This document shows positions 1 through 8,306 of a stretch of 32,205 nt of DNA, one piece after another (position 1 is the first letter of the stretch; every line of letters begins with the position of its first letter). The stretch spans positions 1 through 32,205 of the forward strand of contig JBKHDX010000024.1 in NCBI GenBank assembly GCA_046541115.1, in the 5' to 3' direction. A model generated the notes under the pieces. The model was not told where the DNA came from, did not search any database, and worked only from the letters and a program-made list of their open reading frames with translations. The position numbers were made by a program, and so were the translations under genes. Origin of the DNA: Jaaginema sp046541115. GTDB lineage: Bacteria > Cyanobacteriota > Cyanobacteriia > Cyanobacteriales > Spirulinaceae.

Positions 1-370
1 TATATTTTTTGTTATTGGTTATTGGTTATTGGTTATTGGTTATTGGTTATTGGTTGTTGGTTAGCCGATTGCCCAAAACTCTCTTTGAAACTTGAATTGA
101 CCTTTTCGGGGCTGTAATGCTCATCTAGTAAAGGGTTTAGCCTTTTTTTGAGTCTACCTTCTAGGGAATAAGTTTCTGACTCCCTTTGGAGGGGCTTGCA
201 TCCCCACTCCCCCCGATTGCCGATTGCCGATTGCCGACTGCCCCTTAGATGCTGACTACTGATTACTGATTACTGATTACTGATAAAGCTGCCTCAAAAA
301 CGGTTGACTGACTTACTTAGTCCGGTCAAAGTATAAAACAAGAAGATATATGGCAATTTAAAAAATTATT
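1..370. repeat. Gene-free region with three different heptanucleotide tandem repeats
   Basis: This stretch has no gene. TTATTGG occurs six times exactly at 12-53, followed by the variant TTGTTGG at 54-60. CGATTGC occurs three times at 214-234 and is followed by CGACTGC. CTGATTA occurs three times at 259-279, preceded by CTGACTA at 252-258. All three arrays have a 7-bp period although their sequences are unrelated. This resembles the heptanucleotide STRR repeats known from filamentous cyanobacteria. The promoter of the following gene must lie in the last 80 bases or so, but no convincing -35/-10 pair is visible. Confidence 0.85.
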
Positions 371-1690
371 ATGTCTAATCGACCGAAAGTTATTGTTCTC
401 GATGACGACCCTACGGGTTCCCAAACTGTACACAGTTGCTTATTGTTGATGCAGTGGGACGTAGAAACCCTGCGGTTGGGGTTGCGCGATGAAGCGCCGA
501 TTTTCTTTGTTTTAACCAATACCAGAGCCTTAACTCCCGAAAAAGCGGCCGCTGTGACGCGGGAGGTGTGTCACAATCTCAAAATTGCCATTGAAGCCGA
601 GGGCATTGAGGAGTTTTTGGTGGTGAGTCGCTCGGATTCGACGCTGCGGGGACATTACCCGGTCGAAACCGATGTAATTGCTGAAGAATTGGGCGGATTT
701 GATGCCCATTTCCTGATTCCTGCCTTTTTTGAAGGGGGGCGCGTGACCAAGGACAGCATTCACTATTTACAAATTGATGGGGAAGATGTCCCCGTCCACA
801 AAACCGAATTTGCCAAGGATTCCGTGTTTGGTTACAGTACCAGCTATCTCCCCGATTACGCTGAGGAAAAAACCCAAGGCCGGGTCAAAGCCAGCGAAGT
901 CGAGCGTTTTGTGTTGGCCGATATTCAAGAAGGCGTACAGGATCGCCTGAAAAACTTGACAAATAACGTATGTTGTGCAGTAGACGGCGAAACCCAAGCC
1001 GACCTCGATCGCTTTGCCGAAGATGTCTTAGCCGTTGCCGCCGAGGGCAAGCGCTTTTTATTCCGTAGTGCCGCCAGTATCCTCACCTCCCTGGCTCAGT
1101 TGGGGCCGCAGCCCGTCCCCCCGGAAGATATGTCTACCTACGATCGCACCGAGCGTCCGGGGATTGTTTTAGTCGGTTCCCACGTTCAAAAAACCACGCG
1201 CCAACTGCAACAACTCCTACAAGCCCCTAACGTTGCCCCCATTGAAGTGGACGTGGTGCGCTTGCGAGACGACCTCAATCAAGCCGAAACAATTCAAACT
1301 GAAATTTCTACCGCCGTCGAACAAGCGTTTATTGAAGGCAAAACCGCCGCGATCTACACCAGTCGCGAGGAATTGCAGTTTGATAACGTACGACAACGGC
1401 TCGATTTTGGGGCGGTGGTGTCTCAGTTGCTGATGGATATTGTGCAGAATTTACCGGCTGAGATTGCCTTTTTGATTAGCAAAGGTGGTATTACGTCTAA
1501 TGATGTCCTGAGTACGGGTTTGAATTTACAATCGGCTCGTTTGTTGGGGCAAATTCTGGCGGGTTGTTCGCTGGTAATTACCCCAGACGATCATCCCCAG
1601 TTTCCGAAATTGCCTGTGGTTTTGTTTCCGGGGAATGTGGGGAGCGATCGCGGTTTGGTCACGGTTTACGAGCGTTTAGCCGGATTGTAG
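371..1690 (+). CDS. Four-carbon acid sugar kinase family protein (DUF1537, OtnK/YgbK-like)
   Basis: The product is 439 aa, a usual length for the DUF1537 family, whose studied members phosphorylate four-carbon sugar acids such as threonate or erythronate with ATP. The N-terminal motif DDDPTGSQTVH (residues 11-21) and SRSDSTLRGH (86-95) belong to the substrate domain. The C-terminal nucleotide-binding domain shows GGITSNDV (372-379) and ends with the FPGNVGSDRG segment. The ATG at 371 is the first in-frame start, and the conserved motif begins ten residues later. The usual partners (aldolase OtnC, dehydrogenase OtnD) are not adjacent, so the true substrate is unknown. It stands alone between repeat-rich spacers. 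Confidence 0.88.
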   Translation: MSNRPKVIVLDDDPTGSQTVHSCLLLMQWDVETLRLGLRDEAPIFFVLTNTRALTPEKAAAVTREVCHNLKIAIEAEGIEEFLVVSRSDSTLRGHYPVETDVIAEELGGFDAHFLIPAFFEGGRVTKDSIHYLQIDGEDVPVHKTEFAKDSVFGYSTSYLPDYAEEKTQGRVKASEVERFVLADIQEGVQDRLKNLTNNVCCAVDGETQADLDRFAEDVLAVAAEGKRFLFRSAASILTSLAQLGPQPVPPEDMSTYDRTERPGIVLVGSHVQKTTRQLQQLLQAPNVAPIEVDVVRLRDDLNQAETIQTEISTAVEQAFIEGKTAAIYTSREELQFDNVRQRLDFGAVVSQLLMDIVQNLPAEIAFLISKGGITSNDVLSTGLNLQSARLLGQILAGCSLVITPDDHPQFPKLPVVLFPGNVGSDRGLVTVYERLAGL

Positions 1691-1697
1691 GCTTTTT

Positions 1698-1730
1698 TCA
1701 GTTATCAGTTATCGCCTCATCAGTCATCAG
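1698..1730. repeat. Heptad repeat array (TCAGTTA x2, TCATCAG x2)
   Basis: TCAGTTA is repeated at 1698-1704 and 1705-1711. After a short spacer, TCATCAG is repeated at 1717-1723 and 1724-1730. The first 29 bases (1698-1726) recur exactly, in inverted orientation, at 17921-17949. The array lies between the end of the sugar kinase gene and the truncated end of the Uma2 remnant. Confidence 0.75.
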
Positions 1731-1738
1731 TATTAGCG

Positions 1739-2176
1739 TTAATTAGAATCACGATAATTCTTGAATCCCAGTTCGCACACCTCGAATGACCTGATTTTCC
1801 CCTTGAGTTTGTCGTTTCCTTCGAGTTTATCCGCATTTTGAATATAAAAAGCGGTATCGGGTTCGGCGGCTTTTTGTAAGTCTTCTCGTTCGAGGGTTGT
1901 TGAACCTACATCAACGACTTCTAAATTCAGTTCTTCGTTTAAAGTTTTGACAATACGAGCTAACAAGCGATTAATAATTTCATGAAGTTTAGAGGGTATT
2001 TTGAGGGTGAGAGTTTTGCGATCGTAAGTAATCCGCGTAGCTCGATGGTTGCCGGTATCTGCTAAAATTGCTTGGTAAGTTTGCCAACTGATATTAGATA
2101 GAATAATTGTCTGAGTTAATTGTCCCTCCAAGTAATTAATATAAAGCTCGCTGATTTGCGTAGAAATTGCTACCAT
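1739..2176 (-). pseudogene. Truncated Uma2 family (DUF820) nuclease-like remnant
   Basis: The 145-aa product matches the N-terminal two thirds of Uma2 proteins, which are PD-(D/E)XK-fold proteins common in cyanobacteria. Visible family segments are the RITYDRKTLTLKIPSKLHE region, the GSTTLEREDLQ stretch and EPDTAFYIQNADKLEG. The next conserved block of the family (PPDLVIEVDIT, carrying catalytic acidic residues) and everything after it are missing. The protein instead ends in an unrelated tail of about 20 residues. The ATG at 2176 is chosen because AAGG lies just upstream; the only longer start is a TTG at 2194. It ends beside a heptad array and is probably inactive. Confidence 0.7.
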
Positions 2177-2373
2177 AAGCTGCACCTTTGTCAAGGTTTT
2201 ACTTTACTATTTCACCAGTTTAACGCTTTGTTATCTTCCTCTATGAGAGTTTTCAATCCTTCTTTAGAAATTTGCTAGACAAGAGTCAGCAGAGTGGCAA
2301 GAAAGTGGTTAAGGAAAAGAACGGCGTAACGTTTTTTGGGGAGTTGCGGGAGGGGAAAGAAATTGAGTTGTGA

Positions 2374-2422
2374 CAAATAACCAACAACAAGGGACAAAGG
2401 ACTCATGACCAATGACTAAAAT
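2374..2422. repeat. Degenerate heptad repeat upstream of minC
   Basis: Read in steps of seven this stretch gives CAAATAA, CCAACAA, CAAGGGA, CAAAGGA, CTCATGA, CCAATGA and CTAAAAT. Each unit starts with C and most are rich in A, so the 7-bp phase is kept while the sequence drifts. It ends 23 bases before the minC start codon, so it forms part of the operon leader. Confidence 0.6.
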
Positions 2423-2445
2423 AAGGATAAAGGACTAACAACTAG

Positions 2446-3297
2446 ATGACTTCTGAGTCTGTAGAACAAGCGCCTGTGGAAAAGCCAGACGCGCCAGAAA
2501 AACCGGAAAACTCGCTACTGACCGAGCCTGATGTCCAGGTGCGATTAGCGCGTCTAGACGGTCAGTTACAGGTGATTTTGCCGAAAGTTGAGAAACGCTC
2601 GGCCCAAGATGATTGGTTTGATATGTGGCAACAACTCAAACATCGCCTCAATTCGGGGGAGCGTTTTTGGAAGCCAGGGGAATTAATTCATCTATTGGCC
2701 CAAGACCAACTGTTAGATCCGCGCCAGCTTCAAGAAATTGCTGAAGCCTTGAAAAGTGCAGACCTTAATATCGAACGGGTGTATGCCAGTCGTAGACAAA
2801 CGGCGGTAACGGCGGCGGCGGCGGGTTATTCCGTCGAGCAACAATCCCCCCATATTGCCCCGATTTTTCCGATGGTGAATGAAGATGAAAACTGCGAATC
2901 GCCGTTATATTTGAAATCAACCCAGCGCTCTGGTATCGAAGTTCGCCATCCTGGTACAGTGATAGTCCTGGGAGATGTCAACCCTGGCAGTAAAATCGTA
3001 GCAGCGAAAGATGTGTTAGTGTTTGGACGACTGCGAGGCATTGCTCATGCGGGGGCGAGGGGCGATCGCGTTTGTATTATTTCTGCTTTGCAAATGGAAG
3101 CCACTCAACTCCGTATTGCCGATACCTTAGCCCGCGTCCCCGAACATCCTTCGGGACAATACGAGCCAGAAATTGCTCATATTGCGCCCCAAGGCATTCA
3201 AATCGCCCAAGCTAATCATTTTTTTAAGGCCCATTGCTTTGATGCAGAGGCAAACGCCTGGGTAACAACTGACCCGAAATCGTTAACTAACTACTGA
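2446..3297 (+). CDS. minC: Septum site-determining protein MinC
   Basis: The 283-aa protein inhibits FtsZ polymerisation away from midcell and is recruited to the membrane by MinD. Residues 1-25 are an acidic, proline-rich extension. The N-terminal FtsZ-binding domain covers roughly 28-125. The C-terminal beta-helix domain has the typical run PGTVIVLGDVNPGS (about 168-181), then DVLVFGRLRGIAHAGA, which forms the MinD-binding and dimer face. The gene is followed 11 bp later by minD and then minE, the standard order, so one operon is likely. The start at 2446 fits the cyanobacterial N-terminus, though no strong ribosome binding site is seen. Confidence 0.95.
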   Translation: MTSESVEQAPVEKPDAPEKPENSLLTEPDVQVRLARLDGQLQVILPKVEKRSAQDDWFDMWQQLKHRLNSGERFWKPGELIHLLAQDQLLDPRQLQEIAEALKSADLNIERVYASRRQTAVTAAAAGYSVEQQSPHIAPIFPMVNEDENCESPLYLKSTQRSGIEVRHPGTVIVLGDVNPGSKIVAAKDVLVFGRLRGIAHAGARGDRVCIISALQMEATQLRIADTLARVPEHPSGQYEPEIAHIAPQGIQIAQANHFFKAHCFDAEANAWVTTDPKSLTNY

Positions 3298-3308
3298 CTT
3301 TAAGATTT

Positions 3309-4106
3309 ATGAGTCGCATTATCGTTATCACCTCTGGGAAAGGGGGAGTGGGTAAAAGTACGGTGACGGCTAATCTCGGTACTGCCCTTGCCCAACGCGG
3401 TCATCAAGTGGCGTTGGTCGATGCTGATTTTGGCCTGCGTAATCTGGATTTATTGTTAGGGTTAGAAAATCGGGTGGTTTATACGGCCATCGAAGCGATC
3501 GCGGGGGAATGTCGCCTCGAACAAGCGTTAGTGAAGGACAAACGCCAACCGGGGTTAGTGTTACTCCCGGCGGCGCAAAATCGCAGCAAAGAAACGGTGA
3601 ATCCGGCACAGATGCGGCAGTTGGTCGGTCAGTTGTCGCAAAATTATGAGTATGTTTTGATTGATTGTCCGGCGGGGATTGAGATGGGGTTTCGCAACGC
3701 GATCGCGCCGGCCCAAGAAGCCATTGTAGTCACAACCCCAGAAGTAGCGGCAGTGCGGGATGCAGACCGGGCGGTGGGGCTACTTGAAGCCAATAATATT
3801 CGCATTGTGAATCTTGTCATCAATCGGATTAAGCCGGAAATGGTGCAAATGAACGATATGATGAGCGTCGAGGATGTCCTCGAAATTTTGGCGGTTCCCT
3901 TGTTGGGGATTATCCCCGACGACGAACGGGTGATCGTCGCTAGCAATCGCGGCGAACCCCTCGTCCTTGATGAAAAACTTTCCTTACCCGCGATCGCGTT
4001 TAACAATATTGCCCGACGTTTAGAAGGCGATAAAGTGCCGTTTCTGGATTTGATGGCGGCTCACAATAATTTGTTGAATCGCATTCGTCGCTTTTTCCGC
4101 AGTTGA
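3309..4106 (+). CDS. minD: Septum site-determining ATPase MinD
   Basis: The product is 265 aa, the usual MinD length. It is a membrane-associated ATPase of the ParA/MinD family that carries MinC to the membrane and is released by MinE. The deviant Walker A motif KGGVGKST lies at residues 11-18, with the signature lysine at 11. VDADFGLRNLD follows as the switch I region and LIDCPAGIE as Walker B. The C-terminal amphipathic helix, about residues 253-265 and ending RIRRFFRS, is the membrane anchor. It sits between minC and minE, 11 bp after minC. Confidence 0.97.
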   Translation: MSRIIVITSGKGGVGKSTVTANLGTALAQRGHQVALVDADFGLRNLDLLLGLENRVVYTAIEAIAGECRLEQALVKDKRQPGLVLLPAAQNRSKETVNPAQMRQLVGQLSQNYEYVLIDCPAGIEMGFRNAIAPAQEAIVVTTPEVAAVRDADRAVGLLEANNIRIVNLVINRIKPEMVQMNDMMSVEDVLEILAVPLLGIIPDDERVIVASNRGEPLVLDEKLSLPAIAFNNIARRLEGDKVPFLDLMAAHNNLLNRIRRFFRS

Positions 4107-4138
4107 GTTGATGCCTGCACTCTACCTTTTGCTCCCCC

Positions 4139-4471
4139 ATGATGATTAGCGAACTCCTAGAACAATTTTTTCGCTGGAAGCGTCCGGTTAATAGTCGTAG
4201 TGAAGCTCGAAATCGCCTCAAACTGGTGATCGCACAGGATCGAGCGGGCTTGAGTTCAGATGCGTTGGAAGCCATGCGAAAAGAAATTCTCGAAGTGGTG
4301 GCTCGTTATGTGGAAATCGAACCAAGTGAGTCAGAATTTTCTTTAGAAAGCGACGATCGCATGACGGCGTTAATTGCTAATTTACCCATCAAGCGAGTCC
4401 GTCCCCAAATTGAACCCGATTCCCCCATACCTTCAGAAACGGCTCCATCTGATCATAGTTCTGAGGAATAA
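4139..4471 (+). CDS. minE: Cell division topological specificity factor MinE
   Basis: The 110-aa protein stimulates MinD ATPase and drives MinD off the membrane. The N-terminal membrane-targeting helix (ISELLEQFF), the anti-MinCD segment SRSEARNRLKLVIAQDRAGLS and the dimerisation part EILEVVARYVEIE are recognisable in order. The last 25 residues or so are a proline- and serine-rich tail beyond the family core. Two ATG codons stand in tandem at 4139 and 4142; either could be used. It lies 32 bp after minD and closes the operon. Heptad repeats begin four bases after its stop codon. Confidence 0.95.
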   Translation: MMISELLEQFFRWKRPVNSRSEARNRLKLVIAQDRAGLSSDALEAMRKEILEVVARYVEIEPSESEFSLESDDRMTALIANLPIKRVRPQIEPDSPIPSETAPSDHSSEE

Positions 4472-4474
4472 TGG

Positions 4475-4600
4475 TTATTAGTTGTTGGTTATTGGTTGTT
4501 GGTTATTGGTAGGGAATAGGGAACAGATTTTTAATGGGTAACTGGTAATTTCCTCCCCCTCTCCCCACTCCCTACTGCCCACTCCCTACTGCCTACTACC
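4475..4600. repeat. Two heptad arrays between minE and the kinase gene
   Basis: The first array at 4475-4509 reads TTATTAG, TTGTTGG, TTATTGG, TTGTTGG, TTATTGG. The second at 4566-4600 reads CACTCCC, TACTGCC, CACTCCC, TACTGCC, TACTACC and ends two bases before the kinase start codon. The whole spacer is thus largely 7-bp periodic, and the region normally used for ribosome binding is itself repeat. Confidence 0.8.
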
Positions 4601-4602
4601 TC

Positions 4603-5628
4603 ATGAGTTATTGCCTCAACCCCCACTGCTTGAGTACCCAGAATCCTGAAAATAGCCAGTTTTGTTTGTCGTGCGGTCACAAACTGCGACTCAAAGACCG
4701 CTATCGGGTGTTAAAACCGTTGGGACAAGGGGGATTTGGGCGCACGTTTTTGGCGGTGGATGAGGATTTACCATCGCAACCGAGGTGTGTGGTGAAGCAG
4801 TTTTTCCCGTTGACCCAAAATCCTGAAAAACAAGCAAAAGCGGCGCAGATGTTTCAACGGGAAGGGGTACAGCTGGATGAATTGGGTCAACATCCGCAAA
4901 TTCCGGTTTTATTGGCGTATTTCAGCCAAAATCGGCAAAAATATTTAGTACAGGAGTTTATTGACGGTCAGGATTTGGGGCAGGAGTTGGCGACGCGGGG
5001 CAGTTTTGATGAACCGGGGATTCGGGCGTTGTTGCAGGATTTGTTACCCGTGTTGCAGTTTGTTCACGATCGCGGGGTGATTCATCGGGATATTAAGCCC
5101 CAAAATATTATCCGCCGTCGTCGCGATCGCGTTTTGTTTTTAGTGGATTTTGGCGCAGCGAAGGCGATCGCCTCTACCCTTCCCGGTGCTATGGGGACGG
5201 TAATTGGCTCGATGGGCTATACTTCCCCAGAGCAGGCGTTTGGTCAGGCGACTTATGCCAGTGATGTGTTTAGTTTGGGGGTGACTTGCATTCATTTACT
5301 GACGGGAATTGCCCCCCAGGAGTTGTTCGATCCGGTAACGGGGATGTGGTGCTGGCAGGAGCAGTTGCGATCGCCTGTCAGCAGCCCATTAAGCTACATT
5401 CTAGACAAGATGCTGGCGTTTTCTATGGACACCCGCTATCCTTCCGTGAAAGCCTTATACGCCGATTTAAATGCGCCTACAGGGGATTTAGACGACGCGA
5501 TCGCCCAACTCAAATTCCAATTCAATCGCGATCTCGATCCGACGACTCCCCCGGTGAATCCCCTCGATGCTGAAATTCAACGATTGCGGCAGGAGTTGGG
5601 TGAAACCCAAATTGAGGGCAATTCTTAA
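4603..5628 (+). CDS. Zinc-ribbon Ser/Thr protein kinase
   Basis: The 341-aa product joins an N-terminal zinc ribbon (Cys4, Cys9, Cys21, Cys24) to a Hanks-type kinase domain. The glycine loop GQGGFG is at 41-46, the ATP-binding lysine is probably Lys65, the catalytic loop HRDIKPQN is at 161-168, DFG is at 182-184, and SPEQ follows in the activation segment. All key residues are present, so it should be active. No membrane segment, TPR or WD repeat follows the kinase; about 50 residues form a charged tail. This architecture is common in cyanobacteria. The FHA gene nearby on the other strand is a possible reader of its phosphothreonine marks. Confidence 0.92.
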   Translation: MSYCLNPHCLSTQNPENSQFCLSCGHKLRLKDRYRVLKPLGQGGFGRTFLAVDEDLPSQPRCVVKQFFPLTQNPEKQAKAAQMFQREGVQLDELGQHPQIPVLLAYFSQNRQKYLVQEFIDGQDLGQELATRGSFDEPGIRALLQDLLPVLQFVHDRGVIHRDIKPQNIIRRRRDRVLFLVDFGAAKAIASTLPGAMGTVIGSMGYTSPEQAFGQATYASDVFSLGVTCIHLLTGIAPQELFDPVTGMWCWQEQLRSPVSSPLSYILDKMLAFSMDTRYPSVKALYADLNAPTGDLDDAIAQLKFQFNRDLDPTTPPVNPLDAEIQRLRQELGETQIEGNS

Positions 5629-5637
5629 ATTTCTAAT

Positions 5638-6105
5638 TCAAGGGGCAAGTTGACTTTTAACAAAAGATAAACTCGGATCGACTGAAAAGCGGCGACGAAG
5701 GGCTTTGCGACCCAAAGCTAAACGAAAATTATCGATGTCGCAATCGGTTAAGATGAGTTCGATGGGCCACTCTTTCCCCGCTAAACTGACCCAGGTTTGA
5801 ATGATGGGAGAGAGTTGTACATTTCCCTCAGCGTCGCGGACTTCTTGTTTTTTGATAACGCGGGCTGTGGCTTGGACGACGGTTTGACTGTCGTTTTGCT
5901 GGGGATAAATTTTAAAGCGGATAGCGGACATGGTATCTTGCTCGAAATATTCAAGCTCGAAGGCGTGTAAGACAGAGGAACGGGTTGTCAGATCGATTTT
6001 GGCTTCAATACTCGAAATTTTAAAATCTGGCAGCGCTAGATACTCTCTCCCGCCGATGACGGGGAGTTGTTCTGAGCTTTGAGAACTTTTCACGAAGATT
6101 GCCAA
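5638..6105 (-). CDS. PF05618 zinc-protease-like (RimK-associated type) protein with a degenerate active-site motif
   Basis: The 155-aa protein matches the 'ATP-dependent zinc protease' family PF05618, which has an aspartyl-protease-like fold and often accompanies RimK-type ligases. Family features seen are IGGREYLALPDF (17-28), the SSVLHAF segment (43-49), the strand GKEWPIELILTD and LGRKALRRRFSVDP (131-144). The usual VDTGARTSALHA is changed: at 37-48 the residues after Asp38 are Leu-Thr-Thr, not Thr-Gly-Ala. It is therefore probably not a working protease. The start must be non-ATG: TTG at 6105 or GTG at 6093; a stop codon lies just upstream. It follows the FHA gene by 23 bp on the same strand, so the two may be co-transcribed. 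Confidence 0.75.
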   Translation of the reverse strand: MAIFVKSSQSSEQLPVIGGREYLALPDFKISSIEAKIDLTTRSSVLHAFELEYFEQDTMSAIRFKIYPQQNDSQTVVQATARVIKKQEVRDAEGNVQLSPIIQTWVSLAGKEWPIELILTDCDIDNFRLALGRKALRRRFSVDPSLSFVKSQLAP

Positions 6106-6128
6106 GATGAGTTTAGTTTACTATATCA

Positions 6129-6536
6129 TTATTGAGTTTCAGACTCAGGATCGCTTATATTTATAGCCGAGGAGCCGGGGAGGGTGTACGCTTTGGTGTC
6201 ATCGGTGGCATTAATGAGTTTAAAGTTGACTTTACCCAGGGTAATCATGTCTCCGGCTTGAAGTTCGCCGTTTTGGACTCGCGTACGATTGACAAAAGTG
6301 CCGTTAAGACTTTGGCGATCGCGAATGGTAATGCAAGCGGGTTTTTCGGCCGTGGTGTCAGAAGATTCTTCTGGGGGATAATAAATGGCGAATACTTCGG
6401 CGTGATGGCGGGATAAACTGCCATGCAGTAGGACAATATCATTATCCCTCGCTCGCCCGATGGTATTCTTACCGGGTTTCAGGGGATAATAGGTTTCATT
6501 GACTAAACTGGGATTGCAGACTAAAAAGTAAGGCAT
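6129..6536 (-). CDS. FHA domain protein
   Basis: The 135-aa protein consists of one forkhead-associated domain, which binds phosphothreonine peptides. The conserved positions are all present: IGRARDNDI (26-34, with Gly27 and Arg28), SRHHAEV (42-48) and SLNGTFVN (76-83). There is an insertion of about ten residues between strands (around 54-66). The last 20 residues are a flexible tail. No catalytic domain is attached, so it is likely an adaptor. It is the upstream gene of a two-gene unit with the PF05618-like gene and faces the Ser/Thr kinase gene, which suggests, but does not prove, a shared pathway. Confidence 0.92.
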   Translation of the reverse strand: MPYFLVCNPSLVNETYYPLKPGKNTIGRARDNDIVLLHGSLSRHHAEVFAIYYPPEESSDTTAEKPACITIRDRQSLNGTFVNRTRVQNGELQAGDMITLGKVNFKLINATDDTKAYTLPGSSAINISDPESETQ

Positions 6537-6639
6537 GGATCGGTGACGCGCAGCCAGGTTAAGGAAAGTTGGGTTTTTTAATATTTACTTTTTATTTTAG
6601 CTTTTGCATGGGGCGCGATCGCCTTATTTCCCCATCTGG

Positions 6640-7161
6640 TTACATTCGATCGAGATATTTTTGATAGCCTAAATCCCTGAGTTGGGCTTGTTTATCCAAT
6701 ACCGATTGGCTGAGTTGATGGCGGTAGTCTTGGACTTTTTGCTGCAATTTGGGGTCAAAAGCAGCGAGGATTTGCACCGCAAGTAATCCGGCGTTGGTGG
6801 CGTTACCAATGGCGACGGTGGCAACGGGAATCCCCCTCGGCATTTGCACGATGGAGTACAAGGAATCTACACCACTGAGGGTGCTGGTTTTCACGGGAAC
6901 GCCCACAACAGGTAGGGGAGTTAAAGAGGCGATCATTCCCGGTAAATGGGCAGCCCCACCGGCTCCGGCAATAATGACTTTGAGACCGCGATCGCAAGCG
7001 GTTTTACCGTAGTGAACCAGGCGATCGGGGGTGCGGTGGGCCGAGACGATGGCGACTTCGTGGGGAACATTGAACTGTTCGCAAATCGCGATCGCGTCTT
7101 GCAGGGTGGGCAAGTCTGAGTCACTTCCCATAATAATGCCAACTGAAGGAGATTCTGTCAT
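6640..7161 (-). CDS. purE: N5-carboxyaminoimidazole ribonucleotide mutase PurE
   Basis: The 173-aa product converts N5-CAIR to CAIR in purine synthesis. Class I PurE motifs are clear: GSDSDLPTL (12-20), the catalytic SAHRTP loop (40-45, with His42) and GAGGAAHLPGM (67-76). The length is normal. The ATG at 7161 is placed directly before the family N-terminus. It is divergent from the small gene at 7456, with a 294-bp spacer holding both promoters. No other pur gene is in the window, as is usual for dispersed pur genes in cyanobacteria. Confidence 0.95.
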   Translation of the reverse strand: MTESPSVGIIMGSDSDLPTLQDAIAICEQFNVPHEVAIVSAHRTPDRLVHYGKTACDRGLKVIIAGAGGAAHLPGMIASLTPLPVVGVPVKTSTLSGVDSLYSIVQMPRGIPVATVAIGNATNAGLLAVQILAAFDPKLQQKVQDYRHQLSQSVLDKQAQLRDLGYQKYLDRM

Positions 7162-7455
7162 GGGCGAACATTTTGCGGTGAATTTTATCCCTATTGTTTA
7201 TCCGCGATCGCTGGTCTTCTTGTCAAATGCGCGATCGCGACCCAGGCCGTTTTTGCGAATTTAGCCGGGGAGTTTGTAACTATATTTCGCGAAACATTAT
7301 GGAGTTTTACGAACTTTTAAGTCTCTTAACGATTAGTTTTCACAATCGATGCTATCAGCTTTAATTATAAAAAGCCGAAGAATGACGCTTCTAAGGTTTC
7401 GCGACGATCTTGAAAATGCTGCTGTGACATTGCGCTGTTATTGTTGAGGAGACTT

Positions 7456-7731
7456 ATGTTCGATCGCCCCGAAGAAAGCACTTTATCCCTAGAATTCCGC
7501 CGGGAAAGGGCTGTACGTCGTACTATGACCGTATTAGAGACAAAACGCAAGCGAATGCGCGACGATCTCGACCAATTAATCGCTCATCTGGCTATGCTGG
7601 TTCCGGCTGAGTTGATTTCGTCTGCGGATGCGTCCCAAGCTGCCATTTTAGAGGATGCAGCGTTTCGCTTAGGAGATGATGCTTTTGCTCAGTTGATTTT
7701 ACAACTTCTCCAAGAAGGCCATTATTTTTAA
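7456..7731 (+). CDS. Small hypothetical protein, 91 aa
   Basis: The function is not recognised. The ATG at 7456 is preceded by AGGAG at 7447-7451, which favours it over the TTG at 7441. Residues 10-35 are strongly basic and likely helical (many Arg and Lys), followed by amphipathic leucine-rich helices; the C-terminal part has the acidic segment LEDAAFRLGDDAF. There is no signal peptide or membrane segment. Its stop codon overlaps, through TTAA at 7728-7731, the stop codon of the gene on the other strand. The good ribosome binding site and biased codon use suggest that it is real. Confidence 0.6.
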   Translation: MFDRPEESTLSLEFRRERAVRRTMTVLETKRKRMRDDLDQLIAHLAMLVPAELISSADASQAAILEDAAFRLGDDAFAQLILQLLQEGHYF

Positions 7732-8282
7732 GTTTGCCATTGTTCTGTGCCTTTGCGAGTGGGCTGTCCGGTGGCGTTAAATGCCCAAATATCTCGTTTA
7801 TGTTGGGGCCCGTAGCTGATGTGAATCGGGCGAGTTTTACCGTAGAAATAAAGAGAATCAAAAGGAAGCTTCTGCGCTACAATCCAGTCTACCACGCGAT
7901 CGCTACTGCGGTTTTCAATTAAAAAGTCACAAGCTGCACCACCGCGATCGCAAAAGGGTTTATGATTGCGATTGAGTTCATAACTACAATGTTGGTCGCG
8001 ACGGGGATCGATGCGGCCATTTTTAATACCTGTTTCGGGGTCTTTTTGGTTCAAATAGCGTTTTAAGTCGGGAGAACAAAAGCCATAGGTGAGGTTAAAG
8101 TTTTCCCGACCAAAGTAAGCAATAATCGGGTCAATCAGATAGTGATTGAGGTCTTTTAATGCTGCAATCGTTTCCGGTTGTTGGGGATAAGGATTGATGT
8201 GTTGGGCGTATTTTTGATAAGTTTGGCTACAGCAGCAAAATTTATCCAGGGTAAGGTATTGACCCAGGGCAATATTATTCAT
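7728..8282 (-). CDS. Putative peptidase M15A-like protein
   Basis: The 184-aa protein resembles the D-Ala-D-Ala carboxypeptidase (M15) fold. It has the order seen there: an N-terminal helical part with FNLTYGFCSPDLKRYL, a middle motif GAACDF (residues about 115-120) like the family's GxAxDF, and a C-terminal FDSLYFYG...IHISYG block, where the His would be a zinc ligand. The canonical HxxGxAxD is not intact: the position three before the Gly is not His. Nearby Cys and His residues (a CCC run near the N-terminus, QHC, NHKPFC) may contribute. This could be a variant zinc site or a non-catalytic relative. It lies downstream of an M14 peptidase gene on the same strand, separated by a hairpin. Confidence 0.5.
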   Translation of the reverse strand: MNNIALGQYLTLDKFCCCSQTYQKYAQHINPYPQQPETIAALKDLNHYLIDPIIAYFGRENFNLTYGFCSPDLKRYLNQKDPETGIKNGRIDPRRDQHCSYELNRNHKPFCDRGGAACDFLIENRSSDRVVDWIVAQKLPFDSLYFYGKTRPIHISYGPQHKRDIWAFNATGQPTRKGTEQWQT

Positions 8283-8306
8283 AATTGGTTGGGGGTTGGA
8301 GGATTA

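Noticed and set aside
12..60. CRISPR-like repetition at the window start
   Set aside because: The units are 7 bp and directly adjacent, with no spacers; there are no cas genes in the window.
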